A stretch of 64,000 nucleotides of DNA, from assembly GCF_031760065.1 (NCBI RefSeq), contig NZ_CP134500.1, positions 3,968,001 to 4,032,000 on the forward strand, given 5' to 3'. This stretch comes from Streptomyces durocortorensis. GTDB taxonomy: Bacteria > Actinomycetota > Actinomycetes > Streptomycetales > Streptomycetaceae. The notes under the pieces were generated by a model. It did not search any database. It was not told the origin of the DNA and saw only the letters and a list, made by a program, of their open reading frames with translations. Shown here piece after piece: positions 47,441-58,222 of the stretch. Numbering within the stretch: position 1 is the stretch's first letter; each line of letters begins with the position of its first letter. The translations under genes and the position numbers were made by a program.

Positions 47441-48024
47441 CGGGCGATCTCCTTCTGGGATGCGACGACGACCCCGTACAGGTCGCCGATGGTGGCCAGG
47501 GCGCTGTAGTGCACCTGGCAGGCGTCGAGGTCGGCCCCCGCGACCGGCAGGGACCGGGTCGCGCAGGCGTCGGCGACGACCGTGGGGCGGTTGCCGCGCA
47601 GGAACGCGCCCTGGGCGGTGAAGGCCACGCACATGTGGGTCATCCAGCCCGCGATGATCACGTCCCGGCCCTCCGGGACGTGATCTCCGAGGTCGGTGCC
47701 GTGGAACGCGTTCGGGGTCTGCTTGACGACGACGGCCTCCCCGGCGGCCGGGGCGACGGTCGGGTGGATCCGCCCGATCTCGGCCCGGATGTCGTATGGG
47801 GTCCCCTCGCCGCCGTCGTTGATGACGTGGACGACCTTCGTCCCGGCCCGGCGGGCCCGCGCCAGCAGCTCCGCGGCGGCGTCCAACGAGGCCTGCCAGC
47901 CGTCGAGTTCCATCACGCCACGGGTGTAGGTGTTCTGGTAGTCGACCAGGATCAGCGTCGCGTCGGCGAGCGTGGCCGGGGTGTCGTCGAAGCCGTTGAG
48001 TTCGCGCAGCGTGGTTCTGGACAT
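47437..48024 (-). CDS. isochorismatase-like cysteine hydrolase, cytoplasmic form
   Basis: This 195-residue paralogue of the downstream lipoprotein is similar along its whole length (TTLRELNGFDDTPATLADAT against TTLRELNKLDETPATLADAT) but lacks any signal. The catalytic Asp is in LVDYQNTYTRG and the Cys in AGWMTHMCVAF; the Lys position reads HVINDGG, so the usual catalytic Lys is not obvious here. First gene of the pair, divergent from a GlxA-type regulator 175 bases away that probably controls it. Confidence 0.9.
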   Translation of the reverse strand: MSRTTLRELNGFDDTPATLADATLILVDYQNTYTRGVMELDGWQASLDAAAELLARARRAGTKVVHVINDGGEGTPYDIRAEIGRIHPTVAPAAGEAVVVKQTPNAFHGTDLGDHVPEGRDVIIAGWMTHMCVAFTAQGAFLRGNRPTVVADACATRSLPVAGADLDACQVHYSALATIGDLYGVVVASQKEIAR

Positions 48025-48199
48025 GGGTGTACCGCCTTGAGGTCATGCGTGCGTCGGGGAGGCGCTCGCCCCGTCCCGGGCGGCGAGCTGTCCTCAACGC
48101 TATGGACCCCTGTGCATGTCTGCAATGACAGCTAGCATGCAGATACCGACATCCGGTCCGAGGGTGTCTGTGCAGGTCGAAGCGAGGTGGAGGCGGACC

Positions 48200-49195
48200 G
48201 TGATCGGTACCAGGCGGCTGGTCGTCATCGTGCTCTTCAAGGATGTCGACCTGCTCGACGTCACCGGGCCGCCGGAGGTGTTCTCGCTCGCCCGGCGCGA
48301 GACCGATGACGCGGCCGGGTACGAAGTCGTCCTGGCCGCCGAGTCGTTGGACCCCGTCACCACCGGGGCCGGGGTCCGCATCCTGCCCGATCTCACCTTC
48401 CGACAGGCGGCGGAGCGGAACATCGACACCCTCATCGTGCCCGGCTCGGTGGAGGTGGACGGCGAGCGCCGCGTACACGCCATCGTCGACCCCGAGCTGG
48501 TCGGCTGGGTGAAGGTGCTCGCCGGGCGGACCCGGCGGGTCACGTCCGTATGCGTCGGGGCGCACCTCCTGGCCGCCGCCGGTCTCCTCGACGGCAAGCG
48601 TGCCACCACCCACTGGTCGACCGCGCAGCAACTCGCCGCCGATCACCCGGAGATCGAGGTCGACGCGGACCCGATCTTCATCCGCGAGGGCGATGTGTGG
48701 ACCGGGGCCGGGATCAGCGCCTGCCTCGATCTCTCCCTCGCCCTGATCGCGGACGACCTCGGCGAGGCGGTCGCACTGCGGGTGGCCCGGCAGCTGGTGA
48801 TGTATCTGAAGCGGCAGAGCGGGCAGAGCCAGTTCAGCGTGCCGCTGGAGCAGATCTCCACGACGCGCCGCATCGAGGACCTCCGCCACCACATCATGCG
48901 CAACATCGACCTCCCGCTGACCGTCGTGGACCTGGCCGCCCACGCTCATGTCAGTGACCGCCACCTCACCCGGATCTTCAAGGCCGAGCTGGGCATGACC
49001 CCGCACGCCTACATCGAGTCCGTACGGGTCGAGAAGGCCCGGAACGACCTGGAGTCCTCCGACGCCACCCTCGAACGCATCGCGTCCGCCTGCGGGTTCG
49101 GCACGACGGACACTCTGGTACGTGCGTTCCGGCGGCGGCTGAACACGACGCCGACGGAGTACCGGAGCAGGTTCCGGTCCTCGTACGCGGTCTGA
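48200..49195 (+). CDS. GlxA family (DJ-1/PfpI plus AraC) transcriptional regulator
   Basis: This protein of about 331 residues has an N-terminal DJ-1/PfpI domain (VVIVLFKDVDLLDVTGPPEV, nucleophile-elbow region VTSVCVGAHLLAAAG). A C-terminal AraC double helix-turn-helix follows (VSDRHLTRIFKAELG then RIASACGFGTTDTLVRAF). GTG at 48200 has GGAGG six bases upstream and gives the usual length; an ATG at 48116 is in frame. It is divergent from the isochorismatase-like pair and is the likely local regulator. Confidence 0.92.
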   Translation: MIGTRRLVVIVLFKDVDLLDVTGPPEVFSLARRETDDAAGYEVVLAAESLDPVTTGAGVRILPDLTFRQAAERNIDTLIVPGSVEVDGERRVHAIVDPELVGWVKVLAGRTRRVTSVCVGAHLLAAAGLLDGKRATTHWSTAQQLAADHPEIEVDADPIFIREGDVWTGAGISACLDLSLALIADDLGEAVALRVARQLVMYLKRQSGQSQFSVPLEQISTTRRIEDLRHHIMRNIDLPLTVVDLAAHAHVSDRHLTRIFKAELGMTPHAYIESVRVEKARNDLESSDATLERIASACGFGTTDTLVRAFRRRLNTTPTEYRSRFRSSYAV

Positions 49196-49598
49196 GCCCA
49201 GGGTGCCGACGGCCCCGTGGACGACGGCCGGTTCATGCGTCGCGGGGGAGGGCCGCCGCCCAGCTCTCCGGCGGACGGCGGCAGCGCACCCCAGGGGCCG
49301 GAGGCTCCAGTCCGCCCCGCGTTCCCGTGCGCGCAGTGTGCAGTGGGTGAGGAGGCCGGGGCCGGCGGCGCCGCGGAGGGCAACGGGCAGTATGCCGAGG
49401 GGACTTGGCGCGGGCATCGCGGGTGAGGGTGCCCGGATCCGGTTTCGGGTGATGGGCGAGGTCGAGTTCGCCGCGAAGTCTGTCCGTGGCGCGGACGCTT
49501 CGCAGCGACCGGTGCCACCTGGGGGTGACACCGGTCGCGGGTACGTGCACATGTCCAGGTCGCCGGGCTCGAAGCCGGGACTGCAGGACCTACGGCGG
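49196..49598. other. convergent intergenic region
   Basis: About 400 bases without a supported gene. The only clear structure is a strong hairpin at 49505-49538 between the two converging genes. Confidence 0.5.
49505..49538. terminator. bidirectional hairpin terminator
   Basis: Arms GCGACCGGTG (49505-49514) and CACCGGTCGC (49529-49538) pair perfectly, with a further four pairs inside after one mismatch. No T run. Confidence 0.6.
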
Positions 49599-51461
49599 TC
49601 AGGCGACCCCGGCGTTCCCCTTACGTCCGGGGCCCGAACCGTACGCGTCGTCTCCGTAGCCGTAGCCGTAGCCCGTGTCCTTACAGGGCTTGTCGTCGCG
49701 GTTGTTGGCGAGCCGCGCGATCACGAGTTCCTGGTCGGCGCTGACCACGTACGGTCCCGCGACCGGGTCGCCGGGCAGGACGTAGCCATCCGGTACGCCG
49801 GTCTCGCGCAGGTAGTACGTGCCGTGGTCCAGGTCGCCGAAGGAGCACAGGCCCGCGCCGTTCGTGGTGCAGGTGGTCCCGACACGGGTATCGGGGTCGC
49901 TGCCGCCTGTCTGGAGGTCTTCGCGCCCGTTGGTCTCCTCCCACAGCTCGAACGTCGCGCCCGGCAGCGGCCGACCGCTGTCGGCATCGGTCTTGAGCAG
50001 CTTGACGGTGCCGGTGCCCGGCGGAATTGGTGTACGGGTGTTGGCGGCGGTGACCGAGACACCGGCGCTCGCGTTCTCCTCGGTCAGCACGAGGGGTCCG
50101 AAGACGGCGGGGTCGGGCAGGTCGTATCCGTCCGGGGCCTCCGTTTCCTGCCAGTAGTACGTCCCTGTCTCCACCGTCCGGGAACACGTACCTTCCGCGT
50201 CGGTGGTGCAGGATGCCCCGACCGTCGTGTCAGGGTCGGCGCCGCCGGTCTGCAGGCCGGGAGTCCCGTTGGTCTCCTCCCAGAGCTGGAACGTCGCGCC
50301 GGGCAGTGCCGCGTCGGTCTCGGAGTCCGTCTTCAGCACCTCCACCGCACCGGTGACGGGCTGCGGGGTCGTGCAGTCGGGCAGGTCGCCGTTGAAGGGG
50401 TAGGCGTGGAACTCCTGGCCGCCGCCGCCCGTGGCGGCGCTGGTGTGGGTGAGCGATCCGGTGGTGAAGAAGCGTCCGTTGATGCCCGGCAGGGTGACCG
50501 TGGTGGCCGAGCTCTGCTCCCCGACGAGGAAGCTGCCCTGGAACTGGCCGGTTCCGTTGAGGTTCACCGTGGTGGCGTCGGGGATGTTCCACAAAAGGCG
50601 CTCGCGGTAGGCGTTGAGCGGATCGGTGGCGTCGTCGATCCCGCCGCTGTAGGTGTTGAGCGTACGGTTCGCGCCCACGATGTTGACGAGAATCGTCGCG
50701 TCGTCGGGAATGCCGGCGAAGACGATGCCCTGCTGGGCGCCCGAGGGCCCCGTCAGGTCGAAGTCGACGTTGAAGACTTGGAGCGCGGAGGTCCCGTCAC
50801 CGGTGAACACCGTCTGGGTGCCCTGGTTGACGGCCGTCCCCGTGGGCGTCCTCGGGGAGCCGTCGACGCGCGCGTAGCAGCGGCTCGCGGTGGTGAGCTC
50901 GTCCCTGAGGGCGGTATAGGGGGCGACGGCCGCGTCGTCCTGGGTGAGGGTGGCCTCGACCGTGCCGGTCAGCGAGCCGGCGTACCGTACGACGCCGGCG
51001 TCGGCCAGCACCCGCTGGCCGGTCGCCACGGTGATATCGCCACCGGTGGTCAGCCAGTCCGCTCCGACGGGCGGCGCGACACGCGATCCGACGCCCGCCT
51101 CTCCGACGTTGTAGGCCTGACTCGCCTGGGCGTCCTTGTTCATGTCGAAGTCGTCCAGGACGACGACGCGCCCCTCGGCCTCCGCCGCGGAACCGCGGAC
51201 GAGGAAGTCGTCACCCACGAACATGTTGATCGCGTTGTCCCGGCCCGCGATGGGGCCGTTGTTGATGCCCGGGAACGGGTCGGGGCAGTCTCCGGGAACA
51301 CAGGGCCCGAGCCCGCCGGGCAGGGGCGCGGCCGATGCCGGAACGGCACCGGGGCCGAGCACGAGGAGGGGGGCGGCCGCCAGGGCCGTCACGCAGGCGA
51401 GTCCGGCGGAGCCGATACGCCTACGAGGACGCCCATGGCGCCGCGGGGAAAGATGTCTCAT
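49599..51461 (-). CDS. choice-of-anchor A / SpaA-domain secreted surface protein
   Basis: This 620-residue exported protein has a signal peptide ending near [11 protein letters not shown] choice-of-anchor A domain (about 50-385) includes [20 protein letters not shown] and a C-terminal [20 protein letters not shown]. Two SpaA/prealbumin-like repeats follow (about 395-500 and 500-600), each opening like [19 protein letters not shown]. Such folds build self-crosslinked adhesin stalks. The C-terminus is Tyr/Gly-rich ([14 protein letters not shown]) with no LPXTG motif or anchor helix, so attachment is unexplained. ATG at 51461 precedes an Arg-rich n-region; the frame is open far upstream but not coding there. 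Confidence 0.85.
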   Translation of the reverse strand: MRHLSPRRHGRPRRRIGSAGLACVTALAAAPLLVLGPGAVPASAAPLPGGLGPCVPGDCPDPFPGINNGPIAGRDNAINMFVGDDFLVRGSAAEAEGRVVVLDDFDMNKDAQASQAYNVGEAGVGSRVAPPVGADWLTTGGDITVATGQRVLADAGVVRYAGSLTGTVEATLTQDDAAVAPYTALRDELTTASRCYARVDGSPRTPTGTAVNQGTQTVFTGDGTSALQVFNVDFDLTGPSGAQQGIVFAGIPDDATILVNIVGANRTLNTYSGGIDDATDPLNAYRERLLWNIPDATTVNLNGTGQFQGSFLVGEQSSATTVTLPGINGRFFTTGSLTHTSAATGGGGQEFHAYPFNGDLPDCTTPQPVTGAVEVLKTDSETDAALPGATFQLWEETNGTPGLQTGGADPDTTVGASCTTDAEGTCSRTVETGTYYWQETEAPDGYDLPDPAVFGPLVLTEENASAGVSVTAANTRTPIPPGTGTVKLLKTDADSGRPLPGATFELWEETNGREDLQTGGSDPDTRVGTTCTTNGAGLCSFGDLDHGTYYLRETGVPDGYVLPGDPVAGPYVVSADQELVIARLANNRDDKPCKDTGYGYGYGDDAYGSGPGRKGNAGVA

Positions 51462-51827
51462 GGCGTGAGTCTCGGCTCGGGAAGCACGGAGCGCCCACCC
51501 CTGGCGCCCGGCGCTGATCCGGCCGAGGAACAGGGTCACCGCCACGTGTGAGAGAGCGCCGCCGGATGGCTCAGCCGTCGGGCCCTCCGCCGTCGCGGCG
51601 GTCTGCGACGTGTTCTCGCCGACGGGCCCGCGGCCCGCGCCGATGCCGCGCGCCCTGGGGACGGCCGAGGTGCCGAGCACGTCGAGTCGTACGCGTCGGC
51701 CGACCGCCGGGCGGTCGAAGCCGGGTGCGACGGCGTCGAACTCATGGCGCCGTCCACCCTCTTCCAGTCGTGACGTGTACCCGTCACAATCCAAAGGCCT
51801 TTCCCCCACGGCCCTTGGAGGCACCCC
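51462..51827. promoter_or_regulatory. divergent intergenic region
   Basis: About 365 bases between the minus-strand surface protein and the plus-strand phospholipase. No gene is supported and I see no clear promoter consensus. Confidence 0.45.
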
Positions 51828-52745
51828 GTGTCCACCCCCGTGCCCGCACCCCTGAGTACCCGCAGAGGATTCCTGGCCGGTGCACTCGCGGTCTCCGCCA
51901 CCGCGGTCCTCGGCGCCGCACCGGCCGTCGCCGCCTCGCGCGAGGCGTCCCGGACCGTACGCGGGACGCATGACTGGATGGCCACCCTGCCCGACGGCAG
52001 CGCACTCCAGCGGCTGACGATCCCGGGTACGCACGACTCGGGTGCCCGGTTCGGCGGGCCCTGGTCGGAGTGCCAGAACACCACGATCGCACAGCAGTTG
52101 GAGAGCGGCATCCGCTTCCTGGACGTACGCTGCCGTCTCATCGACGGCTCGTTCGCGATCCATCACGGGGCCGCGTTCCAGAACATGATGTTCGGTGACG
52201 TCCTCGTCGCCTGCTGGGACTTCCTCGCCGCACGGCCGAGCGAGACGGTGCTGATGAGGGTCAAGCAGGAGTACTCCTCCGAGAGCGACGCCGCGTTCCG
52301 GGCGGTCTTCGACGACTACCTGGACACGAGGGGCTGGCGGCCCCTGTTCCGCCTCGGCTCCGCGCTTCCCGACCTCGGCGGGGCCCGCGGCAAGGTGGTG
52401 CTGCTGGCGGACAACGGGGGCCTGCCCGGGGTGCGTTACGGCGATCCTGCCGTCTTCGACATCCAGGACGACTACATGGCCGAGCCGTTCGCCAAGTACC
52501 CGAAGATCGAAGCCCAGTTCCGCAGGGCGGCCCAGCAGCCGGGCAAGTTCTTCATGAACTACGTCTCCACCGCCGCCCTGATGCCGCCCCGCTGGAACGC
52601 GGACCGGCTCAACCCCCAGGTCCACTCCTTCCTGGAGCGCTCCGAGACCGCCGGGTGGACGGGGCTGGGCATCGTCCCGATGGACTACCCGAATCAGCGG
52701 TCCGGTCTGGTCGAGTCGCTGATCCGGCACAACCCGGCCGAGTGA
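51828..52745 (+). CDS. Tat-exported PI-PLC-like phosphodiesterase
   Basis: This 305-residue protein has a twin-arginine signal ([13 protein letters not shown]) followed by a PI-PLC X-type TIM-barrel. The catalytic His pair is visible: His69 in [13 protein letters not shown] and His112 or 113 in [10 protein letters not shown], with LDVRCRL and [10 protein letters not shown] as supporting strands. Bacterial enzymes of this class cleave phosphatidylinositol or GPI-like lipids to cyclic inositol phosphate without needing calcium. GTG at 51828. The target could be actinobacterial phosphatidylinositol or host/fungal lipids; not decidable here. Confidence 0.92.
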   Translation: MSTPVPAPLSTRRGFLAGALAVSATAVLGAAPAVAASREASRTVRGTHDWMATLPDGSALQRLTIPGTHDSGARFGGPWSECQNTTIAQQLESGIRFLDVRCRLIDGSFAIHHGAAFQNMMFGDVLVACWDFLAARPSETVLMRVKQEYSSESDAAFRAVFDDYLDTRGWRPLFRLGSALPDLGGARGKVVLLADNGGLPGVRYGDPAVFDIQDDYMAEPFAKYPKIEAQFRRAAQQPGKFFMNYVSTAALMPPRWNADRLNPQVHSFLERSETAGWTGLGIVPMDYPNQRSGLVESLIRHNPAE

Positions 52746-52864
52746 GGGGCACGCGCCGCCGTTGAGGCGCCCGGCTCGGTCCGGGGCGGGGAGGCTCGGG
52801 CCTGCGGCGCCGGCGGTTGTGCGCTCGCGGGCGGCCTGCGCGACGGCAGGCCCGGCCGGACCGG

Positions 52865-53479
52865 CTATCCGGCCGCGGGCCGAGCGGCAGCCGATGCGTC
52901 GTTCGCCCGGCGGCGTCGGTAGTACGCGACGGTGAGGATCACCAGGAGCGGGCCCCAGGCGAGGAGCGGGGCGTACGTCGTCCACAGCGCCCAGGCGGCA
53001 GGACCACTGGTAGGGAGACCGGTGCCGTCGTCGTTCAGCGGCTCCATGAAGCCGAAGATCTGGTTCAGCGTGCCGTACGCGCAGAGCATCATGATCAGCG
53101 CCGCCCCGAGTGCGGCCGGAATGACCACCGCCGGTATCGGTATCCGTCTGCCGCGCAGCCCCGGCACCCAACGCGGGACGACTTCGCCCCACGGCCGCAC
53201 CAGCCCGAGGGCGAGCAGCGCGAGCCCTTCGGATACCACGGACAGCCCGATCACGTAAGGGCGTTCCCACACCGCCCATTGGTAGTCCGAGTCGTATCCG
53301 GCCAGGCCCAGCACCAGCGCGACACGCCACAACCCGGACGGCAGGACACACAGGGGGATGGCATGGGCCATCCGGACCGCCCAGCGGGGAACGGGCTCGA
53401 CGGGTTCGCCGGCGGCCGGCGCGCGGACTGACGTCTCGGCTGCCGGTGCTGCTGCTGTGGCCTTGGTCCGCGTGGTCAC
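52865..53479 (-). CDS. hypothetical integral membrane protein
   Basis: This 204-residue protein has four membrane helices (around residues 36-55, 70-92, 112-135 and 165-187), an Ala-rich N-terminal tail and a C-terminal YYRRRRAN. No family motif is known to me. GTG at 53479 has GGAGGG eight bases upstream and is preferred over an ATG at 53542. Confidence 0.75.
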   Translation of the reverse strand: MTTRTKATAAAPAAETSVRAPAAGEPVEPVPRWAVRMAHAIPLCVLPSGLWRVALVLGLAGYDSDYQWAVWERPYVIGLSVVSEGLALLALGLVRPWGEVVPRWVPGLRGRRIPIPAVVIPAALGAALIMMLCAYGTLNQIFGFMEPLNDDGTGLPTSGPAAWALWTTYAPLLAWGPLLVILTVAYYRRRRANDASAAARPAAG

Positions 53480-53689
53480 GTGTGCCCTCCTCGACGAGAT
53501 CCGATGTCGTCGATCATCGTGTGAAGGGTGGCTGTTCAGCATCCGTCGCCGGGGCGACCGGTGCTCGCCCGTGCGGCGGGTGCCGGGCGACCACGGGATG
53601 ACGCCGTCGGTGCCGACGCGAGCGGATCTCCTCCAGCGCCCGGTTCCGCCGCCGCCTCCGAGACGCCCGCCCGGTCCGCCGGAGCGGCC

Positions 53690-55159
53690 TCACATCTCCG
53701 GCGGTGGAGTCGGCGCCCCCGGCAGCCCGATCGTGGCGACCGTGCCGGGCCCGTCGTCGGGGGCCGGGCGCAGCGTGATCTCGCCGCCCGCCTGATGCAC
53801 CGTACGGGCGACGATCGACAGGCCCAGGCCCGAGCCGGGGAGCTGGCGGGCGGAGGGGGAGCGCCAGAAGCGTTCGAAGACGTGGGGGAGTTCCTCGGCG
53901 GGGATGCCGGGGCCGCGGTCCCGGACGGTCAGTTCGCCCCGGTGCAGCCGTACGTCGATCGTGCCGCGCGGCGGGCTGAACTTCACCGCGTTGTCCAGGA
54001 CGTTGACGATCGCCCGCTCCAGGGCGGCCGGTTCGGCCCGTACGTACCAGGGGGCCAGGTCCTCCGTGACCGTCAGCTCGGGGCCCCGCAGCCGGGCGCG
54101 GCGCAGGGCGGTGCGGGTGACCTCGTGCAGGGCCACCACCTGGAGCGGGCCCGGTTCGGCGGCGTCCGGGCGGGCCAGTTCCTGGAGGTCGCCGATCAGT
54201 GCCGCCAGCTCCGTCATCTGGGCCTTCACCGAGGCCATCAACGCCTTCCGGTCCTCCGGCGGGATCATCCGGCCCGTCTCGTCGCTGCGCGCCAGCAGTT
54301 CCACGTTCGTCCGCAGCGAGGTCAGCGGGGTGCGCAGTTCGTGGCCCGCGTCCGCGATCAGCTGGGCCTGGCGGTCGCGGGAGGAGGCGAGCTGGGCGGC
54401 CATGGAGTTGAAGGAGTTCGAGAGGCGGGCGATCTCGTCCTCCCCGTCGACCGGGATACGTACGGTCAGGTCCTCCGTGCGCGCCACGTGTTCGACGGCC
54501 TCCGTCAGTTCGTCCACGGGGCGCAGGCCCGCCCTGGCCACCCACAGGCCTGCCGCGCCGGCGCCGACGACGCCGATGCCGCCGACGAGGGCCAGCACCC
54601 AGGCGAGCGTGGACAGCGGTGCGTCGATCTCGCTGAGCGGGCGGGCCACGGAGACCGCGAGCTGGTTGTTGGCCTGGCCGGAGCTGACCACCGGGGGCAG
54701 CTTGCGGGTGTAGACCCGCATGTCCTGTCCGGCGTCGTTCTCCGTCGTGTGCAGGGCGTCGCTCCGCTCCCCCGCCGCCACGGCCACGTCACTCGGCTGG
54801 GCGGGTACGGGGGTGGTGTTCGGAGCCGTGCAGTAGCTCCCGTTCGCCGCGACGATCTGCACGGTGTACTGGCCGGGGAACTCCTGGGCGGGCAACTGCC
54901 CGCCGCTCAGGCACGAGCTCAGCAGATCGCGCATCGGCGCGTTGTCCATCTTCGCGTCGCGCAGCGAGTCGTCGAGCTGGTCCTCCAGCTGGGCGCGGGT
55001 CACGAACCAGCACGCCACGGCCACCGCCGCCACCGCCACCGCCACCGCCGTGGCGACCAGGATCGCGAGCCGGGAGCGCAGCGGCAGTGCCCGGAAGCGG
55101 CGTACGAACCGGTTCACGGCGGGCCCGGCCTGGTCCGCGGGGGGTCGCGCCGTGCTCAC
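53690..55159 (-). CDS. OmpR-system sensor histidine kinase
   Basis: This 489-residue membrane kinase has a membrane helix at about 28-50, an extracytoplasmic sensor with Cys residues, and a second helix (about 180-205) with HAMP. HisKA carries [18 protein letters not shown], and the HATPase has [19 protein letters not shown] and GSGLGLSIV. It autophosphorylates and passes phosphate to the regulator encoded just upstream (ATGA/GTGA-type overlap at 55156-55159). The signal sensed is unknown. A membrane serine protease gene follows in the same direction further upstream. Confidence 0.95.
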   Translation of the reverse strand: MSTARPPADQAGPAVNRFVRRFRALPLRSRLAILVATAVAVAVAAVAVACWFVTRAQLEDQLDDSLRDAKMDNAPMRDLLSSCLSGGQLPAQEFPGQYTVQIVAANGSYCTAPNTTPVPAQPSDVAVAAGERSDALHTTENDAGQDMRVYTRKLPPVVSSGQANNQLAVSVARPLSEIDAPLSTLAWVLALVGGIGVVGAGAAGLWVARAGLRPVDELTEAVEHVARTEDLTVRIPVDGEDEIARLSNSFNSMAAQLASSRDRQAQLIADAGHELRTPLTSLRTNVELLARSDETGRMIPPEDRKALMASVKAQMTELAALIGDLQELARPDAAEPGPLQVVALHEVTRTALRRARLRGPELTVTEDLAPWYVRAEPAALERAIVNVLDNAVKFSPPRGTIDVRLHRGELTVRDRGPGIPAEELPHVFERFWRSPSARQLPGSGLGLSIVARTVHQAGGEITLRPAPDDGPGTVATIGLPGAPTPPPEM

Positions 55160-55893
55160 GCCTCGCCGCTCCCGCCCGTGCGCAGCGCGTAGCCCACCCC
55201 GCGCACGGTGTGGACGAGGCGCGGTTCGCCGCCCGCCTCCGTCTTGCGGCGCAGGTACATCACGTACACGTCCAGGGAGTTGGAGCTCGGCTCGAAGTCG
55301 AAGCCCCAGACCGCCTTGAGGATCTGCTCCCGGGTCAGCACCTGGCGCGGGTGGGACAGGAACATCTCCAGCAGCGTGAACTCGGTGCGCGTCAGCTCGA
55401 CCCGGCGATCACCCCGGGTGACCTCGCGGGTGGACAGGTCCATCCGCAGGTCGGCGAAGGAGAGAACGTCGTCGTCCGGGGTGTCCGCGCCCGCCGCCGT
55501 CGACGCGTAGGAGCTGCGGCGCAGCAGGGCCCGGATGCGGGCGAGCAGCTCGTCCAGCTCGAACGGCTTGACCAGGTAGTCGTCCGCCCCCGCGTCGAGG
55601 CCGGTGACCCGGTCCCCGACGGTGTCGCGGGCGGTGAGCATGAGGATGGGCGTGGTGGAGCCGGTGGCCCGGATGCGGCGGGCTGCGGTGAGGCCGTCCA
55701 TCCGGGGCATCTGGATGTCCAGGACGATGAGGTCGGGGGCGTACGCCTCGGCCGTCGCCAGGGCGTCGTACCCGTCGACCGCGACCTGGGTGCCGTATCC
55801 CTCGAAGGCGAGGCTGCGTTGCAGGGCCTCGCGTACGGCCGGTTCGTCGTCGACGATCAGGATGCGCTGGGGATCGTCTTCGGCGGGGCTCAT
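55156..55893 (-). CDS. OmpR-family response regulator
   Basis: This 245-residue regulator has a receiver domain ([13 protein letters not shown] acidic pair, [13 protein letters not shown] with phospho-Asp, [20 protein letters not shown]) and a winged-helix output domain ([35 protein letters not shown]). It overlaps and is coupled to the kinase gene. ATG at 55893. Confidence 0.96.
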   Translation of the reverse strand: MSPAEDDPQRILIVDDEPAVREALQRSLAFEGYGTQVAVDGYDALATAEAYAPDLIVLDIQMPRMDGLTAARRIRATGSTTPILMLTARDTVGDRVTGLDAGADDYLVKPFELDELLARIRALLRRSSYASTAAGADTPDDDVLSFADLRMDLSTREVTRGDRRVELTRTEFTLLEMFLSHPRQVLTREQILKAVWGFDFEPSSNSLDVYVMYLRRKTEAGGEPRLVHTVRGVGYALRTGGSGEA

Positions 55894-55966
55894 CGCTGCG
55901 TGTCCTCTTCTCGTGTCCGGCCGACGGGGCGCCCTCAGCCTTGCACGGCCGGGGTGCTGTACGGGA

Positions 55967-57007
55967 TCAGGAGGCGTCGCCCGCGCGCAGGGTGTCCAGG
56001 TCCGCCTTCAGCGTGTTCACCGGGATCGCGAAGCCGAGGCCCACGCTGCCCGCCGCTGAACCACTGCCCGCCGCCGACGAACTGGGCGCGTACATCGCGG
56101 AGTTGATGCCGATGATCTCCCCGTCCATGTTGATCAGCGCCCCGCCGGAGTTGCCGGGGTTGAGCGAGGCGTCGGTCTGGAGCGCCTTGTACGTGGTCGT
56201 CTGCTCGCCCGTGTCGCCGTTGAACTGCTGGCCGCCGAACTCGAACGGCCACGGGTCGTTCCCGCCGCGCTGACCCTGGCTCTGGCCCTGGCGTGAGCCC
56301 TGCCCGGAGTCGTCCTTCGCCACCGTGACGTCCCGGTCCAGCGCGGAGATGATCCCGCTGGTGACCGTGCCGGTCAGGCCCTCCGGCGAGCCGATCGCGA
56401 CGACCTGGTCACCGACCTCGACCTGCGAGGAGTCCCCGAGCGTGGCCGTCTTCAGCCCGCTCGCGCCCCGGAGCTTGATCAGCGCCAGGTCCTTGTCGGG
56501 GTCGGTGCCCACGACATCGGCGGTGTAGGTCTTCCCGGTGGAGAGGGTGACCTGGATCTGCTGCGCACCCGAGATCACGTGGTTGTTGGTGACGACCTCG
56601 CCGTCCGCGGTGATCACCACCCCGGACCCGGTGGACCTGCCCGCCGACGAGGACGCGCCGATCTCCACGATGGTGGGGGAGACCGCCTCCGCGACGCCCG
56701 CGACGGTGCCCTTGCTGCTCTGCGAGACCGTGGTGCCGTTGACCGCCCCGCCGGAGCCGGTGGCACGTGCCCCGCCGTCGGTGAGCTGCCCGACCAGCGT
56801 CGCGGTGCCGCCGCCGATCACGGCGGCGGCGAGCGCCACCGCCGTCAGCAGGGCCACCGGTCGCTTCGCCCGGCGCCTGCCGGCGGGCGCGTACGGGGGC
56901 GGCGGCGGGTAGCCGCCCGCGGTGCCGTACGCCGTGCCGTCGTACGAGTACGAGGTGGGGTCCTGGTCCGTCGTGTACGCGCCGCTCGGGCGGGGGTTCT
57001 CCGTCAT
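55967..57007 (-). CDS. membrane-anchored trypsin-like serine protease (HtrA-type)
   Basis: This 346-residue protein has a Tyr/Pro-rich cytoplasmic tail of about 45 residues, one membrane helix ([20 protein letters not shown]) and an extracytoplasmic S1C protease domain. The triad is visible: His in [11 protein letters not shown], Asp in [13 protein letters not shown] and Ser in [12 protein letters not shown]. It ends shortly after [11 protein letters not shown], so the PDZ domain usual in HtrA is missing. ATG at 57007. It lies upstream of the two-component pair in the same orientation and may belong to the same envelope-stress unit. Confidence 0.93.
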   Translation of the reverse strand: MTENPRPSGAYTTDQDPTSYSYDGTAYGTAGGYPPPPPYAPAGRRRAKRPVALLTAVALAAAVIGGGTATLVGQLTDGGARATGSGGAVNGTTVSQSSKGTVAGVAEAVSPTIVEIGASSSAGRSTGSGVVITADGEVVTNNHVISGAQQIQVTLSTGKTYTADVVGTDPDKDLALIKLRGASGLKTATLGDSSQVEVGDQVVAIGSPEGLTGTVTSGIISALDRDVTVAKDDSGQGSRQGQSQGQRGGNDPWPFEFGGQQFNGDTGEQTTTYKALQTDASLNPGNSGGALINMDGEIIGINSAMYAPSSSAAGSGSAAGSVGLGFAIPVNTLKADLDTLRAGDAS

Positions 57008-57157
57008 GTGCACCAGGCTGGCGAGCGAACATGAGAAGGGTCTGAGTACGTCCTGAGAAGCCCGGCAGAACCGCGTATGCCCGATGTAAAGGCCTTCAGG
57101 GGCCGTACGAGGAGAGGACACGGCGGCGGATGAGGCGGATGAGGCTGACCAGGCGGA

Positions 57158-58198
57158 TCAGGCGGAGGGCGGGGGTTCCCCGCAGCCGCACGAGCGCCGG
57201 ACCACCAGCGCCGAGGGGAACTGCTTCAGCCGCTCCCGCCGCGAACCGGAGACCCGCAACGCGTCGTCCAGCACCAGGTCCACCGCCGCCCGCGCCATCG
57301 CCGGGCGGTCGGAGTGGACCGTGGTCAGTGGCGGATCGGTGAGACCGGCTTCCTTCACGTCGTCGAAGCCCGCCACCGCCAGCTCCCGGGGCACGTCGAT
57401 GCGCAGCTCCCGGGCGGCCCGCAGCACGCCGAAGGCCTGGTCGTCCGTGGCGCAGAAGATCGCCGGGGGCCGGTCCGGGCCCGACAGCAGGCCGAGGGCC
57501 ACCTGATAGGCGTCGTAACGGTTGTACGGGGCCTGGAAGAGCCGGCCCTCCGTGGAGCGGCCCGACTCGTGCATCGCCCGGCGCCAGCCCTCGACGTGGT
57601 CGGCCACCGGGTCGCCGACCACCGGGGTCGACTCCATACCGCCGAGGCAGGCCACGTACGCGTTGCCGTGCTCCAGCAGGTGGCGGGTGGCGAGCTGCGC
57701 GCCGCCCACGTCGTCCGTGACGACCGCGACGTCGTCGATCGCCTCGGGCCGCTCGTGCAGCAGGACGACCCGGGCGTCCCACGCCTCGATCTCGGCCGCC
57801 GCCCGCTCGCTGGGGCCCTGGCTGACCAGGATCAGCCCGGAGACGCGCATCCCGAGGAAGGCCCGCAGATAGTGGACCTCGCGCTCGTCGCGGTAGTCGG
57901 AGTTGCCGACGAGCACCATCTTCCCGCGTTCGGCGGCGGCCTGTTCGACCGCGTGCGCCATCTCCGCGAAGAACGGCTGCCGGGCGTCCGGCACGATCAT
58001 GCCTATGAGGTCCGTGCGCCGCGAGGCCATGGCCTGGGCGACCCGGTCGGGCCGGTAGCCCAGCTCCTTGATCGCGGCGAGTACCCGCTCGCGCGTGGCC
58101 GGGGCGACCGGCCGGGGTCCGTTGTTGATGACGTAGCTGACGACCGCGGTCGACGTCCCCGCCAGTCTCGCCACATCGTCCCGCGTCACCTTGGCCAC
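57158..58198 (-). CDS. LacI family transcriptional regulator
   Basis: This 346-residue regulator has the LacI headpiece at the N-terminus ([20 protein letters not shown], then [17 protein letters not shown] with the hinge) and a periplasmic-binding-protein-like ligand domain ([40 protein letters not shown]). The C-terminal [13 protein letters not shown] is a common LacI ending. The ligand is unknown; no sugar genes are adjacent. It lies 24 bases downstream of glnR on the same strand, so may be co-transcribed. Confidence 0.94.
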   Translation of the reverse strand: MAKVTRDDVARLAGTSTAVVSYVINNGPRPVAPATRERVLAAIKELGYRPDRVAQAMASRRTDLIGMIVPDARQPFFAEMAHAVEQAAAERGKMVLVGNSDYRDEREVHYLRAFLGMRVSGLILVSQGPSERAAAEIEAWDARVVLLHERPEAIDDVAVVTDDVGGAQLATRHLLEHGNAYVACLGGMESTPVVGDPVADHVEGWRRAMHESGRSTEGRLFQAPYNRYDAYQVALGLLSGPDRPPAIFCATDDQAFGVLRAARELRIDVPRELAVAGFDDVKEAGLTDPPLTTVHSDRPAMARAAVDLVLDDALRVSGSRRERLKQFPSALVVRRSCGCGEPPPSA

Positions 58199-58222
58199 GC
58201 GCGGCAGTCTACGCGGATGGAC

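Noticed and set aside
49599..53351. 1,250-residue minus-strand frame
   Set aside because: Only the part from 51461 downward is a real gene with a signal peptide; the rest is antisense to the PI-PLC-like gene.
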